A stretch of DNA of 64,000 nt from assembly GCF_004345245.1 (NCBI RefSeq), contig NZ_SLUQ01000001.1, positions 1-64,000 on the forward strand, given 5' to 3'. This stretch comes from Rhizobium sp. BK251 (GTDB lineage Bacteria > Pseudomonadota > Alphaproteobacteria > Rhizobiales > Rhizobiaceae). The translations under genes were made by a program, and so were the position numbers. Of the stretch, positions 42,032-51,167 are shown one piece after another. Below the pieces are notes generated by a model. It had not been told where the DNA came from. It saw nothing but the letters and a program-made list of their open reading frames with translations, and ran no database searches. Position 1 is the first letter of the stretch; every line of letters starts with the position of its first letter.

Positions 42032-43498
42032 CTAGGTCTCCTCACTCAGAGGCAGGGAAATGCGAAAGGTTGCGCCGCGATCCTCGTTGTTGAAGGCGTC
42101 GATGGTCCCGCCGTGGGCCTCCACGATCGAGCGACAGATTGAAAGGCCCATTCCCATGCCATGGGCCTTTGTCGTGAAGAAAGCATCGAATAGGCGATCC
42201 TTCAGATTCTCCGGAATCCCGGGGCCGCTGTCCGTGACATCGAGAACGACGGAATCTGCGCCGTTGCGAGAGCGAATGGTGATCTCTCGATGCTCGGCGC
42301 CCGCCATCGCGTCAAAACCGTTCATTACGAAGTTTACAAGGATCTGCTGCAGCTGGATCTCGTCGCCATCGACTAGCTTTAGGTCGGGTTCGGGATCGAC
42401 CACGCACGTGACGTCCCGCTCGTTGGCTTCTCCTCGCAGAAGTTCGATGACGTCGGTCGCGATCCGATTGAGATTGAGTGGAACGGCTTCGATTTCATGT
42501 TTCTTGGCCATGTTGCGAAGTTTCAAGATCAAGTCTTCGGCGCGGTTCGCGTTGTCGACAACCCGGTTGAGGCTCGCGCCGACCCTCTCCAAATCCGGAG
42601 ATTCGCGATCGAGCCATCTCAGGCCGGCTTGCGCACTCAGTTTCATCGCTCCGAGCGGCTGGTTGACTTCGTGGCTGATAGAGGCGACCAGCTCACCCAT
42701 GGTCGTAAGCCTTGTGACGTGGGCCAGTTCTGCCTGAGCTTTCAGCAGCGACTCGCTCATGCGCTTGCTTTCCGAAACATCCATCATGGCGGCCGACACC
42801 CGAATCCTGCCGTCTCGCTGCCGCACCGCCTTGCCGTATATTCTCAGATGCTTGGTGCATCCATCCGGCGTCACGATCCGATGCTCGAGCTCGATGGCTT
42901 CCCTGGGCTCCGCCAGATAGTAGAAACCGCGCCTGGCCCGGATCATGTCATCGGCGTGAACGCGATCAAGCATGCTTTGTACCGCGGGGGACACTTGAGA
43001 TCCGAAGCCGAAAATGCGGTAGATCTCAGCGGACCAGAAGACCTCCCCTTCCGGAACGATGAAGCTGACGCTGCCGGTTCGGCTGAGCGCCTGGGCATCG
43101 GCAAGATACGCCTCGCTTCTTTTCAGTTTCTCTTGCCCGCGTCGCTGGGCGGATGCGAGCAGCCAAAGAAGCAGGATCACCTCGACATAGAGTAGAAACC
43201 TCCTTAACGCCTCGTCGTCCAGGAGGCGTGGATCGATCGTCTGACTGGGCATCAAGAAGAAGAACCTGACGCTGAAAATCGCGAGGATAGCGGCCAGTAG
43301 GCCGGGTCCGGTCCCGAATCTCCAGACGGAGAAGATGACGGCGAGCAACACGACCGCAAATGCCGTGGGAATGCCATGGTGATCCAGAGTGATCGCCACA
43401 GGCAGGGTGGCCGCAACCACAAGAAGCGTTGCCCCGTATCGGACACCACACGTCTCCGGCATCGAAACCAGGTCGGATTCTCTCGGGCTCAAAAACAT
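42032..43498 (-). CDS. Membrane PAS-domain sensor histidine kinase
   Basis: A 488-residue kinase. Two to four membrane segments lie in residues about 20-110 (DUF4118-like, with LPVAITLDHHGIPTAF). A PAS/PAC domain follows (about 140-250, VSFIVPEGEVFWSAEIYRIFGF). The HisKA motif SISHEVNQPLGAMK has the phospho-acceptor His, and the ATPase domain has NGFDAMAG, DSGPGIP and GMGMGLSICRSIVEAHGG. The HEVNQPL type is common in FixL- and DctB-like kinases. No response regulator gene is adjacent. ATG 43498 has GGAG 6 bases upstream; ATG 43513 adds five residues. Confidence 0.88.
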   Translation of the reverse strand: MFLSPRESDLVSMPETCGVRYGATLLVVAATLPVAITLDHHGIPTAFAVVLLAVIFSVWRFGTGPGLLAAILAIFSVRFFFLMPSQTIDPRLLDDEALRRFLLYVEVILLLWLLASAQRRGQEKLKRSEAYLADAQALSRTGSVSFIVPEGEVFWSAEIYRIFGFGSQVSPAVQSMLDRVHADDMIRARRGFYYLAEPREAIELEHRIVTPDGCTKHLRIYGKAVRQRDGRIRVSAAMMDVSESKRMSESLLKAQAELAHVTRLTTMGELVASISHEVNQPLGAMKLSAQAGLRWLDRESPDLERVGASLNRVVDNANRAEDLILKLRNMAKKHEIEAVPLNLNRIATDVIELLRGEANERDVTCVVDPEPDLKLVDGDEIQLQQILVNFVMNGFDAMAGAEHREITIRSRNGADSVVLDVTDSGPGIPENLKDRLFDAFFTTKAHGMGMGLSICRSIVEAHGGTIDAFNNEDRGATFRISLPLSEET

Positions 43499-44121
43499 CA
43501 AAGTCTCCGGCATCAGAAATGTCGGGCTCTACCGTTTGCGCTGCATGATCCACATGCCACGGCATCGCTCAGAATGGGTTGATGGGAAGCAACCGGCACG
43601 CGTCAGGCGGCAAGCGCCAAGCGAGGGTCAAGGTACAGCATCAAGTCCAAGTCTTGTCTGCCGGGAGCAGCTTGGCTGGTTGAAGACTGGCGACATGGCG
43701 AGGGGCTCCAATAGCAGGCAAGGATGCGACTGCTGTCACCGACAAGGCGTGACAAGCCGCGGGCGCAGGTTTGCATGAAAAGGAACTGTCTTATCGACGG
43801 TGGCTTGATAATCAGAGTTGGTAGTCGGAAGTAGCTTCTATTGCTTTGCTTCTGCCGAGAATATTCCCCAGGGAGGGATGAAATTTCGCTGACGCGGATA
43901 TCGACTTCGCCGCTGGCACCATGTCGTCAGTTCGATCAGAGATTGTCGGCGGCGACTGCCCGGCGTGGAATGTGCCCTGTACTCTGTGCCCGAGCCGGTC
44001 GGGGCATCAGCATTGTTTCGCAGCTCCACAGGGCTTACCCGAAACCCCGATGGTCTTCTGCGTCAAGAGACGATTACGTGATCGCGGAGCGGCCCTTTCG
44101 CGCCACCCCGCAGCCGGACTG
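43499..44121. other. Gene-free region
   Basis: About 620 bases between the kinase start and the stop of the secreted hydrolase gene. I see no convincing gene, RNA or repeat. It should hold the kinase promoter. Open frames here lack ribosome sites and family similarity. Confidence 0.45.
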
Positions 44122-44898
44122 TCAGGCCTGCTGGCCGCTGGCTTCGATGATCAGGTTGGTGATTACATCAGGATGGGAGATCATCGAGAGGTGGCTCGAC
44201 TTGACCTCGATCGTCTTGGCACCCATACGCTTGGCCATGAAGCGCTCGAGATCAGGATTGATCGTCCGGTCCTCTGTTGAGACGGCATAGAAGCTCGGCT
44301 TCGACCGCCAGGCGGCATTCGCCGTCTTGCCGGCGAGCAGCGCCTTGTGGAACGGCTCCTGGACGGCATAGAGCACCTTGGCCTTCGCTTCCGGCAGGTC
44401 GCCGGCGAAGTCGCGCAGGAAGGCCTCCTCGCCCAATCGTCCCTCGTCGCCGTCGAAGACGATGCCGGCCGTCGCCGGCGGCGTCGGATAGGTCTTGGCG
44501 AGTGCGGCATAGTCCTCGCCGGCGTCCGGCGCCCGGGCCGCGACATAGACCAGGGCCGAGACATTCGGATGGATGCCGGCCTCGGTGACGATCATGCCGG
44601 AGAAGGAATGGCCGACCAGCACCGTCGGGCCGTCCTGTCGGTCGAGCACGCGTTGGGCCGACGCGACGGCCTCGGGCAGCGTCGTCAAGGGGTTCTGCAC
44701 CGCGGTGCAGTTGAACCCCTGGGCCTGCAACCGGCCGATCACCTCGGACCAGCAGGAGCCGTCGGCAAACAGCCCGTGGACGAGGACGATGTTGCGCGCC
44801 TTGACGGGCGCAGCAGGAGCGGCCATGCCGCGCGTCGACACGAGGGAGGCGGCGGCACCCGCAAGCAGGGCGGCGGAGAAGGTGCGTCTATTGAGCAT
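44122..44898 (-). CDS. Secreted alpha/beta-hydrolase
   Basis: A 258-residue alpha/beta-hydrolase with a twin-arginine-like signal peptide (NRRTFSAALLAGAAA, ending near GMAAP). The fold shows NIVLVHGLFADGSCW (oxyanion HG), nucleophile elbow VGHSFSG (Ser about residue 110), and a late His in SSHLSMISHPD. The pattern fits the EstC/salicylate-esterase-like group, often annotated only as hydrolase. ATG 44898 follows AGGA. It is a single gene, divergent from the LuxR-like regulator. Confidence 0.85.
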   Translation of the reverse strand: MLNRRTFSAALLAGAAASLVSTRGMAAPAAPVKARNIVLVHGLFADGSCWSEVIGRLQAQGFNCTAVQNPLTTLPEAVASAQRVLDRQDGPTVLVGHSFSGMIVTEAGIHPNVSALVYVAARAPDAGEDYAALAKTYPTPPATAGIVFDGDEGRLGEEAFLRDFAGDLPEAKAKVLYAVQEPFHKALLAGKTANAAWRSKPSFYAVSTEDRTINPDLERFMAKRMGAKTIEVKSSHLSMISHPDVITNLIIEASGQQA

Positions 44899-45332
44899 AA
44901 TCCTGACCTTTTGAAATAGCTGAAACTGGCGACTAAGGCGTCTCGCGCTGGCACAGCGGCCAGCGCCGGATAACGACATATTTGAGTGTCAGCAGCGACG
45001 TCTTGGAGGCTTCTGCTGCAGTCACTGTTGCTGGCGGCAATGACAGCGTCGTGCTCTCGGAATGCAAACGTAACCACGACGGATCCGACACCAGACAGCC
45101 GTTCCACGACATATCGAGCCTGCAACGCGCAGACGTTCCGATTAAATCGTCGAAGTAGGAGATGCGAGCATTGTTCGTATAAATCGATTAAGATTTAAAT
45201 ATTTGTAATTCTTATATTCGTGAATTGAACTTGAATATTTGGATTTTTATATGATTAGCGAAGGCTCACACAGAAATTTACTACAAATAACATCAGTTTT
45301 CTACAAGAGCCGCCACCAATCGGACAATAGCT
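44899..45332. other. Divergent intergenic region with AT-rich block
   Basis: About 430 bases. Bases 45172-45310 are strikingly AT-rich for this GC-rich chromosome (for example AAGATTTAAATATTTG near 45190). It probably holds the promoter of the regulator at 45333 and perhaps sites for MucR/Ros-type or nucleoid proteins that prefer AT-rich DNA. No gene seen. Confidence 0.5.
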
Positions 45333-46382
45333 ATGAGTTACAGGAACAAACGCAAGTGGCATGAACTTGATCTGCTCTGCCGTGCCGGTGCGGGACTTGG
45401 GCCGATTGCGCCTGCGGTGTCCCGGATATTGCGTGAACTGCTGGATGCCGACGCCATTTTGCTGTTCTGGCTGGACGACCAGGGTACGCCGGCTGGGCTG
45501 TTCCACGAGAGCACGCCGGATTGCGCGATCGAACTGTTCGGCAATGACTATGACCGTTTTTTTGGCAGTCCTTTTGGCGACAACATTCCTGAGGCCGATA
45601 CCGATAATGAACGGCCCTCCGGACTATTGATGAATCCGAGACGTGACTATTTTTGCGCCAAGACCTTTAGCCTGTTGATGAAAGCCGGCGACCACCTCCA
45701 TAACCTGAATTTGAAAGTCGAGATCGAAAATCGGCCGCGCGCCGTGGTCGTCTTATTCCGTGGACCGCGAAAACAGTTCAAGCGGGGTGACGAATCTTAC
45801 CTGCTGCAGGCTCAGCCCCATCTTCAACGCGCCATCGAGTCCCAGCTAGCCGAGGGACGATGGGAGCGATCGGATCTGCCCGGTCACCTGCTTGTCGATC
45901 CTTCCGGCAGGAGCCTGCTTGCGATGTGTGGCCAAGCCTCCAAGCTTCTGGAGGCTTGTGCAATCGTTGGCCAGGACGTGCGCCGCTCGGAATCAATCAC
46001 ATTGCCGCCGCGCTTTGCGGAAGAACTCTGTCTTCGCCTGGAAAGTTCGGCGGTAACTCATGACATTCTGGACATACCCTGGGGGCGGCTTCGGATGACT
46101 GCCGCACGCATGAATGAACCGAACGCCGGCGTTGCAAGCCAGGTTCTCATTTCGCTCGAAATGGAGGTGCCGAGACGCCTGAAGACGATCCAGAATATCC
46201 TCAATCTCTCCCTGTCGCCCTTGCAGCGTTCTATCGCGCTCATTGCAGCGGAGGGTGGCTCGCGTGCCGATTGCTTGAACTCAACCGGGGTCAGCAAGGA
46301 AGCTCTCAAGAAGCATCTTACGGCTATCTACAGAGAACTCGGCGTCAACTCCTGGGAGGAGTTGGTCAAAGTGCTGCAGTAG
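45333..46382 (+). CDS. LuxR-type helix-turn-helix regulator
   Basis: A 349-residue protein. The N-terminal ~170 residues look like a GAF-type sensor (LLDADAILLFWLDDQGTPAGLF). The last 65 residues form a LuxR-like helix-turn-helix (LSPLQRSIALIAAEGGSRADCL, then KEALKKHLTAIYRELGVNSWEELVKVL). The recognition helix is divergent from the usual TVKxHxxxIxxKLxV but has KKHLTAIYRELGV in the same place. No clear ribosome site precedes ATG 45333. It is divergent from the hydrolase gene across an AT-rich promoter. Ligand and targets unknown. Confidence 0.72.
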   Translation: MSYRNKRKWHELDLLCRAGAGLGPIAPAVSRILRELLDADAILLFWLDDQGTPAGLFHESTPDCAIELFGNDYDRFFGSPFGDNIPEADTDNERPSGLLMNPRRDYFCAKTFSLLMKAGDHLHNLNLKVEIENRPRAVVVLFRGPRKQFKRGDESYLLQAQPHLQRAIESQLAEGRWERSDLPGHLLVDPSGRSLLAMCGQASKLLEACAIVGQDVRRSESITLPPRFAEELCLRLESSAVTHDILDIPWGRLRMTAARMNEPNAGVASQVLISLEMEVPRRLKTIQNILNLSLSPLQRSIALIAAEGGSRADCLNSTGVSKEALKKHLTAIYRELGVNSWEELVKVLQ

Positions 46383-46443
46383 ACGACGGGATGCCGTCAG
46401 CCGCCCAGCTTCTCCGGGATTCTCATTGCCAAGAAATGTGAAA

Positions 46444-46464
46444 GGCTCCGCCACTTACGGAGCC
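46444..46464 (-). terminator. Probable terminator of DUF1236 gene
   Basis: Stem GGCTCCG / CGGAGCC with a 7-base loop; on the minus strand it is followed by TTTCACATTTCTT. It lies 20 bases after the stop of the 105-residue gene. Confidence 0.6.
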
Positions 46465-46484
46465 CCGTCGCGTATTTCGCGGCT

Positions 46485-46802
46485 TCATTCCATGATCTCG
46501 ATGACCCTGTGCGTGCCGGGATCGACGATCACCCGGCGCTCGTTGACGATCGTATAGCCGTAGCCGCTGGCGTCGGGAACCGCATGGAGTTCGACGCTGT
46601 CCGGCAGGGTCGTGCCGACGATGATATCGCCATCATAGACCACCGAGGGAACGCTCTGTCGCGTCACGTAGGTGCGTACTTCGCCCGGCACGATCACAGT
46701 TGAGCCGGTGGTCGCCGGATCGGTGATGATGACGCTCTGCTGCGTCCAGGCAGACGACGACAAGCTCAGCACGATCGCCGAGGCGACAAGAATGGTTTTC
46801 AT
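46485..46802 (-). CDS. Secreted DUF1236-like small protein
   Basis: A 105-residue exported protein. The signal peptide is MKTILVASAIVLSLSSSAW with cleavage near WTQQ. The mature part has IVPGEVRTYVTRQSVPSV and IIVGTTLPDSVELHAVPD, the DUF1236 pattern common in rhizobia. GGAGGAAG lies 6 bases before ATG 46802. Function unknown; probably periplasmic. Confidence 0.78.
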   Translation of the reverse strand: MKTILVASAIVLSLSSSAWTQQSVIITDPATTGSTVIVPGEVRTYVTRQSVPSVVYDGDIIVGTTLPDSVELHAVPDASGYGYTIVNERRVIVDPGTHRVIEIME

Positions 46803-46903
46803 ATCTTCCTCCGTTGGCGCTCCCCGTGGATGAACACGCGTACCGCGGGATGGTTCCACCCCTCCTGCCGCTGGCCGGGACCGCGAGCCGTCGCCAACGA
46901 ATG

Positions 46904-46929
46904 AAGGCGGGACGATATCGCCCCGCCTT
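46904..46929 (-). terminator. Probable terminator of chemoreceptor gene
   Basis: Perfect 8-bp stem AAGGCGGG / CCCGCCTT with a 10-base loop, about 30 bases after the chemoreceptor stop, followed on the minus strand by CATTCGTT. The T-run is weak. Confidence 0.55.
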
Positions 46930-46960
46930 CCTGGTTAGTTCGGGCTTGCTCCGTAAAGGA

Positions 46961-48943
46961 TCAGAACTCCGTCCAGTCCGCTTCCTTGGTGGGTGCTGCG
47001 CCACCGAAGGCGTTGGCAAGCTTCTGGCCGAGGGCGCGTGCCGGTGAAGGGGCAGGGCGAGCCTTGCCATCGGCCACGCTGCGCACCGGCGCCGGCGCGG
47101 AAACGACCGGCCGGAAGACGCTGCGGGCAGCCGTCGGAGCGGCGGGAGCAGCCATGGCATCGGTGCCGGTCAGCTTGAACTGGCCGAGCAGGGCGGTCAG
47201 CGCGGAGGCCTCGCTGGCGAGCGTGTGGCTGGCGGCTGTGCTTTCCTCGACCATCGCGGCATTCTGCTGCGTACCCTGGTCCATGGTGTTGACCGCGGTG
47301 TTGATTTCCTGGAGCCCGGTCGACTGCTCGCGCGATGCTTCTGCGATCGCGTGGACATGCTGGTTGATCTCCTGGACCTCCAATACGATCGCATCGAGCG
47401 CCTTGCCGGTCTCGCCGACCAGCGAAACGCCTGTCTGGACATGCGTCGCGGAGTTGGTGATCAGCGACTTGATCTCCTTCGCCGCATTGGCGGAGCGCTG
47501 GGCGAGCTCGCGAACTTCCTGTGCGACGACGGCAAAGCCCTTGCCGGCTTCGCCCGCGCGTGCCGCTTCCACGCCGGCATTGAGAGCAAGCAGGTTGGTC
47601 TGGAAGGCGATGTCGTCAATGACACCGATGATATTGCCAATCTCGACGGAAGACTGCTCGATGAGGTGCATGGCGTCGACGGCCTTGCGGACGACCTCGC
47701 CGGATTTCTCGGCACCGGTCCGCGTGCGGCCGACGAGCCGGCTTGCCTCTTCGGCGCGCCGTGCCGCATCCTTGACCGTCGTCGTGATCTCCTCGAGTGC
47801 AGCGGCCGTTTCTTCCACGGAGGCGGCCTGCTGCTCGGTGCGTCTCGAAAGCTCGTCGGCCGACGAACGGATCTCGTTGGCGCCGGCGCCGATCGCCCGG
47901 GCATTGCTGCCGACGGCACGCATGGCCTCGTTCAGCTTGGCAATCGAATTGTTGAAGTCCTGCCGCAGCGCTTCGAGGTTTTCGGTGAAAGGCGTTTCGA
48001 TGCGGGATGCGAGGTCGCCTTCCGCAAGACGCTGCAGGCCGTCACCCAGGGCCTGGACGGCGCGCTGCAGATTGGCGGCCTCCGCGGCCTTCTGGCCTTC
48101 CCTTTCACGGCGTTCGCCTTCGGAGATGTTCCGGTCGGCTTCAGCCTGGGCCTCGAGCCGGACCCGATCGACCGCATTGTCGCGGAAGACGGACACGGCG
48201 GCAGCCATCTGGCCGATCTCGTCGCGGCGGTCGAGCCCGTCGATCTCGGCCTCGGTGTGACCTTCGGCAAGCGCCGTCATTCTTTCGCGCAGGAGCGCCA
48301 TCGGTCGCGTGATGCCCGCATGGGAGATATAGGTCGCAAGCCCGATGACGAGCAGGACCAGTCCGCCGAGGGCGCCTATGCACCAGTTGATACGCGAATT
48401 CACGGAGACGGAGAGGGCATCACCACCATCATTCAGCAGGCTCATCATGATGTCGTTGTTAGCGATCATTTTCGGCGTGATGACCGATACCTTTTCGCTG
48501 ACCTCCGCGATCGCCATGTCGGCGCCCTTCGCGTCGCCGGCCTTGTGCAGGTCGATCGCCTTCTGCGTGAGCGCCTCCAGTTCGTTCGTCTCGGCGATCA
48601 GCTCGTTGAGCGCCTCCTGCCGGCTGGGGACGAGTTCCGCGGCCTGCTTCATGCGGTCCCGCGCCTGCCCGAACTTGCTCGCGGCCTTTGCAGCCGCCTC
48701 GAATTCTGGCGTGCCGGGTTCGAAGTTCAGGAGAAGGCTCGCCTGCAGCACCGAGGATAGCATCGATGAGTTGGCGCGCGCGCCCTGCATGGCAGCCGTC
48801 GCCTCGCGGTCGATGAAGGTGCCATAGGTGGCGTCCGCGCGCCGGAACTCCGTGGACACGTAGAAAAGCCCTGCGAGCGAAATGACGCCGAGCAGGATGA
48901 TGACCGAGAGGATCTTCGTTCGGATCTTGGAATGCTTGAGCAT
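46961..48943 (-). CDS. Methyl-accepting chemotaxis protein
   Basis: A 660-residue chemoreceptor. Membrane helix 1 is at about residues 10-30, a four-helix periplasmic domain follows, and helix 2 is near 190-210 ([19 protein letters not shown]). HAMP and a second HAMP-like unit ([17 protein letters not shown]) come next. The signalling tip has [23 protein letters not shown]. The C-terminus DWTEF resembles the xWxxF pentapeptide that tethers CheR and CheB in major receptors. ATG 48943 (MLKHSKIR) is chosen; 48958 is possible. The ligand is unknown. Confidence 0.92.
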   Translation of the reverse strand: MLKHSKIRTKILSVIILLGVISLAGLFYVSTEFRRADATYGTFIDREATAAMQGARANSSMLSSVLQASLLLNFEPGTPEFEAAAKAASKFGQARDRMKQAAELVPSRQEALNELIAETNELEALTQKAIDLHKAGDAKGADMAIAEVSEKVSVITPKMIANNDIMMSLLNDGGDALSVSVNSRINWCIGALGGLVLLVIGLATYISHAGITRPMALLRERMTALAEGHTEAEIDGLDRRDEIGQMAAAVSVFRDNAVDRVRLEAQAEADRNISEGERREREGQKAAEAANLQRAVQALGDGLQRLAEGDLASRIETPFTENLEALRQDFNNSIAKLNEAMRAVGSNARAIGAGANEIRSSADELSRRTEQQAASVEETAAALEEITTTVKDAARRAEEASRLVGRTRTGAEKSGEVVRKAVDAMHLIEQSSVEIGNIIGVIDDIAFQTNLLALNAGVEAARAGEAGKGFAVVAQEVRELAQRSANAAKEIKSLITNSATHVQTGVSLVGETGKALDAIVLEVQEINQHVHAIAEASREQSTGLQEINTAVNTMDQGTQQNAAMVEESTAASHTLASEASALTALLGQFKLTGTDAMAAPAAPTAARSVFRPVVSAPAPVRSVADGKARPAPSPARALGQKLANAFGGAAPTKEADWTEF

Positions 48944-49188
48944 GGATCTGTCACCCATCGTCTGGCTAAATCGTTTGATCGAAACGCAGCCGGGCGCCGC
49001 GAAAAATTCGCAGCGTGGCGGCGCATTCGGCAATACCTCTGGGAAAGGCGTGACAACCATGCTTCATGCGGTCGGCCCGGCAGGGTCGGCGTCGTCCTGG
49101 CCAATAGAATCCATATTGTTTAACTGGCTCCTAACAGGGTAAAGCGAATAGCTGCCTTTTCGCCGGACCGATGCCGTTCCCTGCGCCT

Positions 49189-51102
49189 TCAGCTCGGCTT
49201 TGCGCCGAGTTGCGCGGAGGGCCGATGCGGCGTCTTGTGCCAGAAGAATGGGTTGGTGCGCAGCTCCAGCACCGCGCGCCAGGCGGCAAAGGAGACCATG
49301 AGCCAGTAGATCGGTACCGCGGCCCAGCGCCAGCCGATCTGGCGCTTCTCGTGCTCGATCATCGCCGCCATCCCAAGCACCAGGAACGTCGCGTAGCTGC
49401 CGAAGAGATTGACGAAGTCGATGACGAAGAGCACGCGATCGCGTAGCGGAATGCCGACCGCGGGCGCTTCCAGCATGGCGACTGCAGCCTGGACGACGAA
49501 GGCAAACATCAGCGGATGCGCCAGCGACGAGATCAGCATGCCGCCGATCAACAGGTGGAAGATCAGGAAGGCTCGCGTCCCCATTTCGCGGCGCAGGCCG
49601 CCCGGGTCGCGCATCAACACCAGCCATGTCTGCAGCCAGCCCTTGAACCAGCGCGTGCGCTGGCCGGTCCAGACACGCAGCGTCACCGGCGCGTCTTCGA
49701 GCGTCTGCCGGCTGATGACCTCTGACCGGTAGCCGAGCCGGAAGAGCCGCATCCCGAGATCGGCATCCTCCGTCACGTTGAAGGGGTCCCAGGCGCCGTT
49801 GGCAATGAGGACATCCTTGCGGAAATGGTTCGAGGTGCCGCCAAGCGGCAGCGGCATCCGGTTACGCGCCAGCATCGGCAGCAGCGCACGGAAGAGGGCG
49901 GAATATTCGAGCGAGAACAGGGCGCTGATCCAGGATTCGCGTCCATTGGCGATGATCAGCGGCGCCTGCAGGCAGGCGACGTCCTCGGGCGCCGCGCAAA
50001 AGCGTGCATGAGCCTCGCGCAGCTGGTCGGGATGCGGCCTGTCCTCGGCATCATAGACCGCGACATAGCGTCCGCGGGCTCCGGCGAGCGCGTAGGACAG
50101 CGCCTTGGGCTTGGTTCGCGGCTTCATCGCCGGCACTTCGACGATTTCGAAGTGATTACCGAGGCCCTGTGCGCGGAATGCGTCGATCGTCTCGTGGTCG
50201 TCCGCCTCGCAGACGAGCTTGATGTCGAGTCGAGAAGGAGGCCAGTTCAGACGCTTCAGCGTCTTGACGAGCTGCGCGGCCACCTCTGCCTCGCGATAGC
50301 AGGCGACCAGCACGGTGTAGACCGGCAGCTCCCCGTCGTCGGCGGCCGGCATAGGCGTTGTTCGCTGGCGCCTGAAGGTCACTGCCCGAATGCGCAGCAG
50401 CAGCGCTGCAAGATAGAGCGACGAGATTGCGATGTGCAGGGTGAGCAGCGCGAGCCCGCTCGTCGCCAGCGCCGCCACGAGAAGGCTGCAGCTAATTCCG
50501 GCATAGAATCCCTGCTTGCCTGAAAAGACGACGCGAGCGCTGAAACGCGGCTGCCGCTCGAAAAGGCTGTTCACCGCATCTCGTACGCGCCGGGCGGCTC
50601 CGGCGGTCCAGACGGCCCCGCGCACCGTGGATGGCGAGGCGATCGCGATCGCGTCTCGCAGCTCCGGAAGCTGGGCGAGGAGGCGCCGCAGATGGGATAC
50701 CTTGCGCGCCTCCGGCACGATGACGGTCAGTGCCTTGCGCGAGTGGTTGAGGCGCACGATCGACGGACGCAGCAGCTGTTGATCCAGACGCGCACTGTCC
50801 TTGATCAGATTGTCGCCGATCCGCTCGACATAGGGCAGTCGAAGCAGCCGCGCGAGCGCTGCATAGTAGGAACTTTCCGTCACGAGACCGCTGCTCAGGA
50901 GCTCGCTCTCGATACTGGTGCCGTAGCGTTCGGCCTTCCGCGCCGCTGCTTCGATGCTCGGCTTTCCGATGCCGAGTTCGCGCAGGAGCGCTATCTCTGA
51001 TTGAGGACAGAGCGTCTCCGGCGTCTCGCCGGCGCCTGTTTGCAGATACAGTTCGTCGTCGGCCGCCGTGGCGGCTCGCCCCTCATATTCCCCGATGCGC
51101 AT
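49189..51102 (-). CDS. Membrane glycosyltransferase, family 2
   Basis: A 637-residue processive-type GT2 enzyme. Residues about 30-110 resemble the N-terminal domain of type II secretion ATPases (GSPII_E-N/MshEN-like: YGTSIESELLSSGLVTESSYYAALARLL), sometimes able to bind cyclic-di-GMP. Two helices near 190-240 are followed by the catalytic domain with DAEDRP, NVTEDADLG and QRTRW, and about four C-terminal helices. It probably makes or exports a beta-linked polysaccharide. No polymer partners flank it. The ribosome site is weak. It is divergent from the binding-protein gene at 51168. Confidence 0.86.
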   Translation of the reverse strand: MRIGEYEGRAATAADDELYLQTGAGETPETLCPQSEIALLRELGIGKPSIEAAARKAERYGTSIESELLSSGLVTESSYYAALARLLRLPYVERIGDNLIKDSARLDQQLLRPSIVRLNHSRKALTVIVPEARKVSHLRRLLAQLPELRDAIAIASPSTVRGAVWTAGAARRVRDAVNSLFERQPRFSARVVFSGKQGFYAGISCSLLVAALATSGLALLTLHIAISSLYLAALLLRIRAVTFRRQRTTPMPAADDGELPVYTVLVACYREAEVAAQLVKTLKRLNWPPSRLDIKLVCEADDHETIDAFRAQGLGNHFEIVEVPAMKPRTKPKALSYALAGARGRYVAVYDAEDRPHPDQLREAHARFCAAPEDVACLQAPLIIANGRESWISALFSLEYSALFRALLPMLARNRMPLPLGGTSNHFRKDVLIANGAWDPFNVTEDADLGMRLFRLGYRSEVISRQTLEDAPVTLRVWTGQRTRWFKGWLQTWLVLMRDPGGLRREMGTRAFLIFHLLIGGMLISSLAHPLMFAFVVQAAVAMLEAPAVGIPLRDRVLFVIDFVNLFGSYATFLVLGMAAMIEHEKRQIGWRWAAVPIYWLMVSFAAWRAVLELRTNPFFWHKTPHRPSAQLGAKPS

Positions 51103-51115
51103 GACTCTGATACAC

Positions 51116-51134
51116 CGTCACCTAGGCGGTGACG
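51116..51134. promoter_or_regulatory. Inverted repeat between glycosyltransferase and binding-protein genes
   Basis: CGTCACC-N5-GGTGACG is a perfect 7-bp inverted repeat in the 65-base gap between two divergent genes, 14 bases before the glycosyltransferase start. It may be an operator or a leader hairpin. Confidence 0.4.
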
Positions 51135-51167
51135 CTCCCCCATGCCTAACCCCGAGGTCGGATCATA

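Noticed and set aside
44986..45198. Possible 70-codon lipoprotein-like frame upstream of the hydrolase gene
   Set aside because: No ribosome site, Arg/Ser-rich random composition, and it runs into the AT-rich promoter region.
47225..48760. 511-codon frame opposite the chemoreceptor
   Set aside because: Antisense artefact of high GC content.
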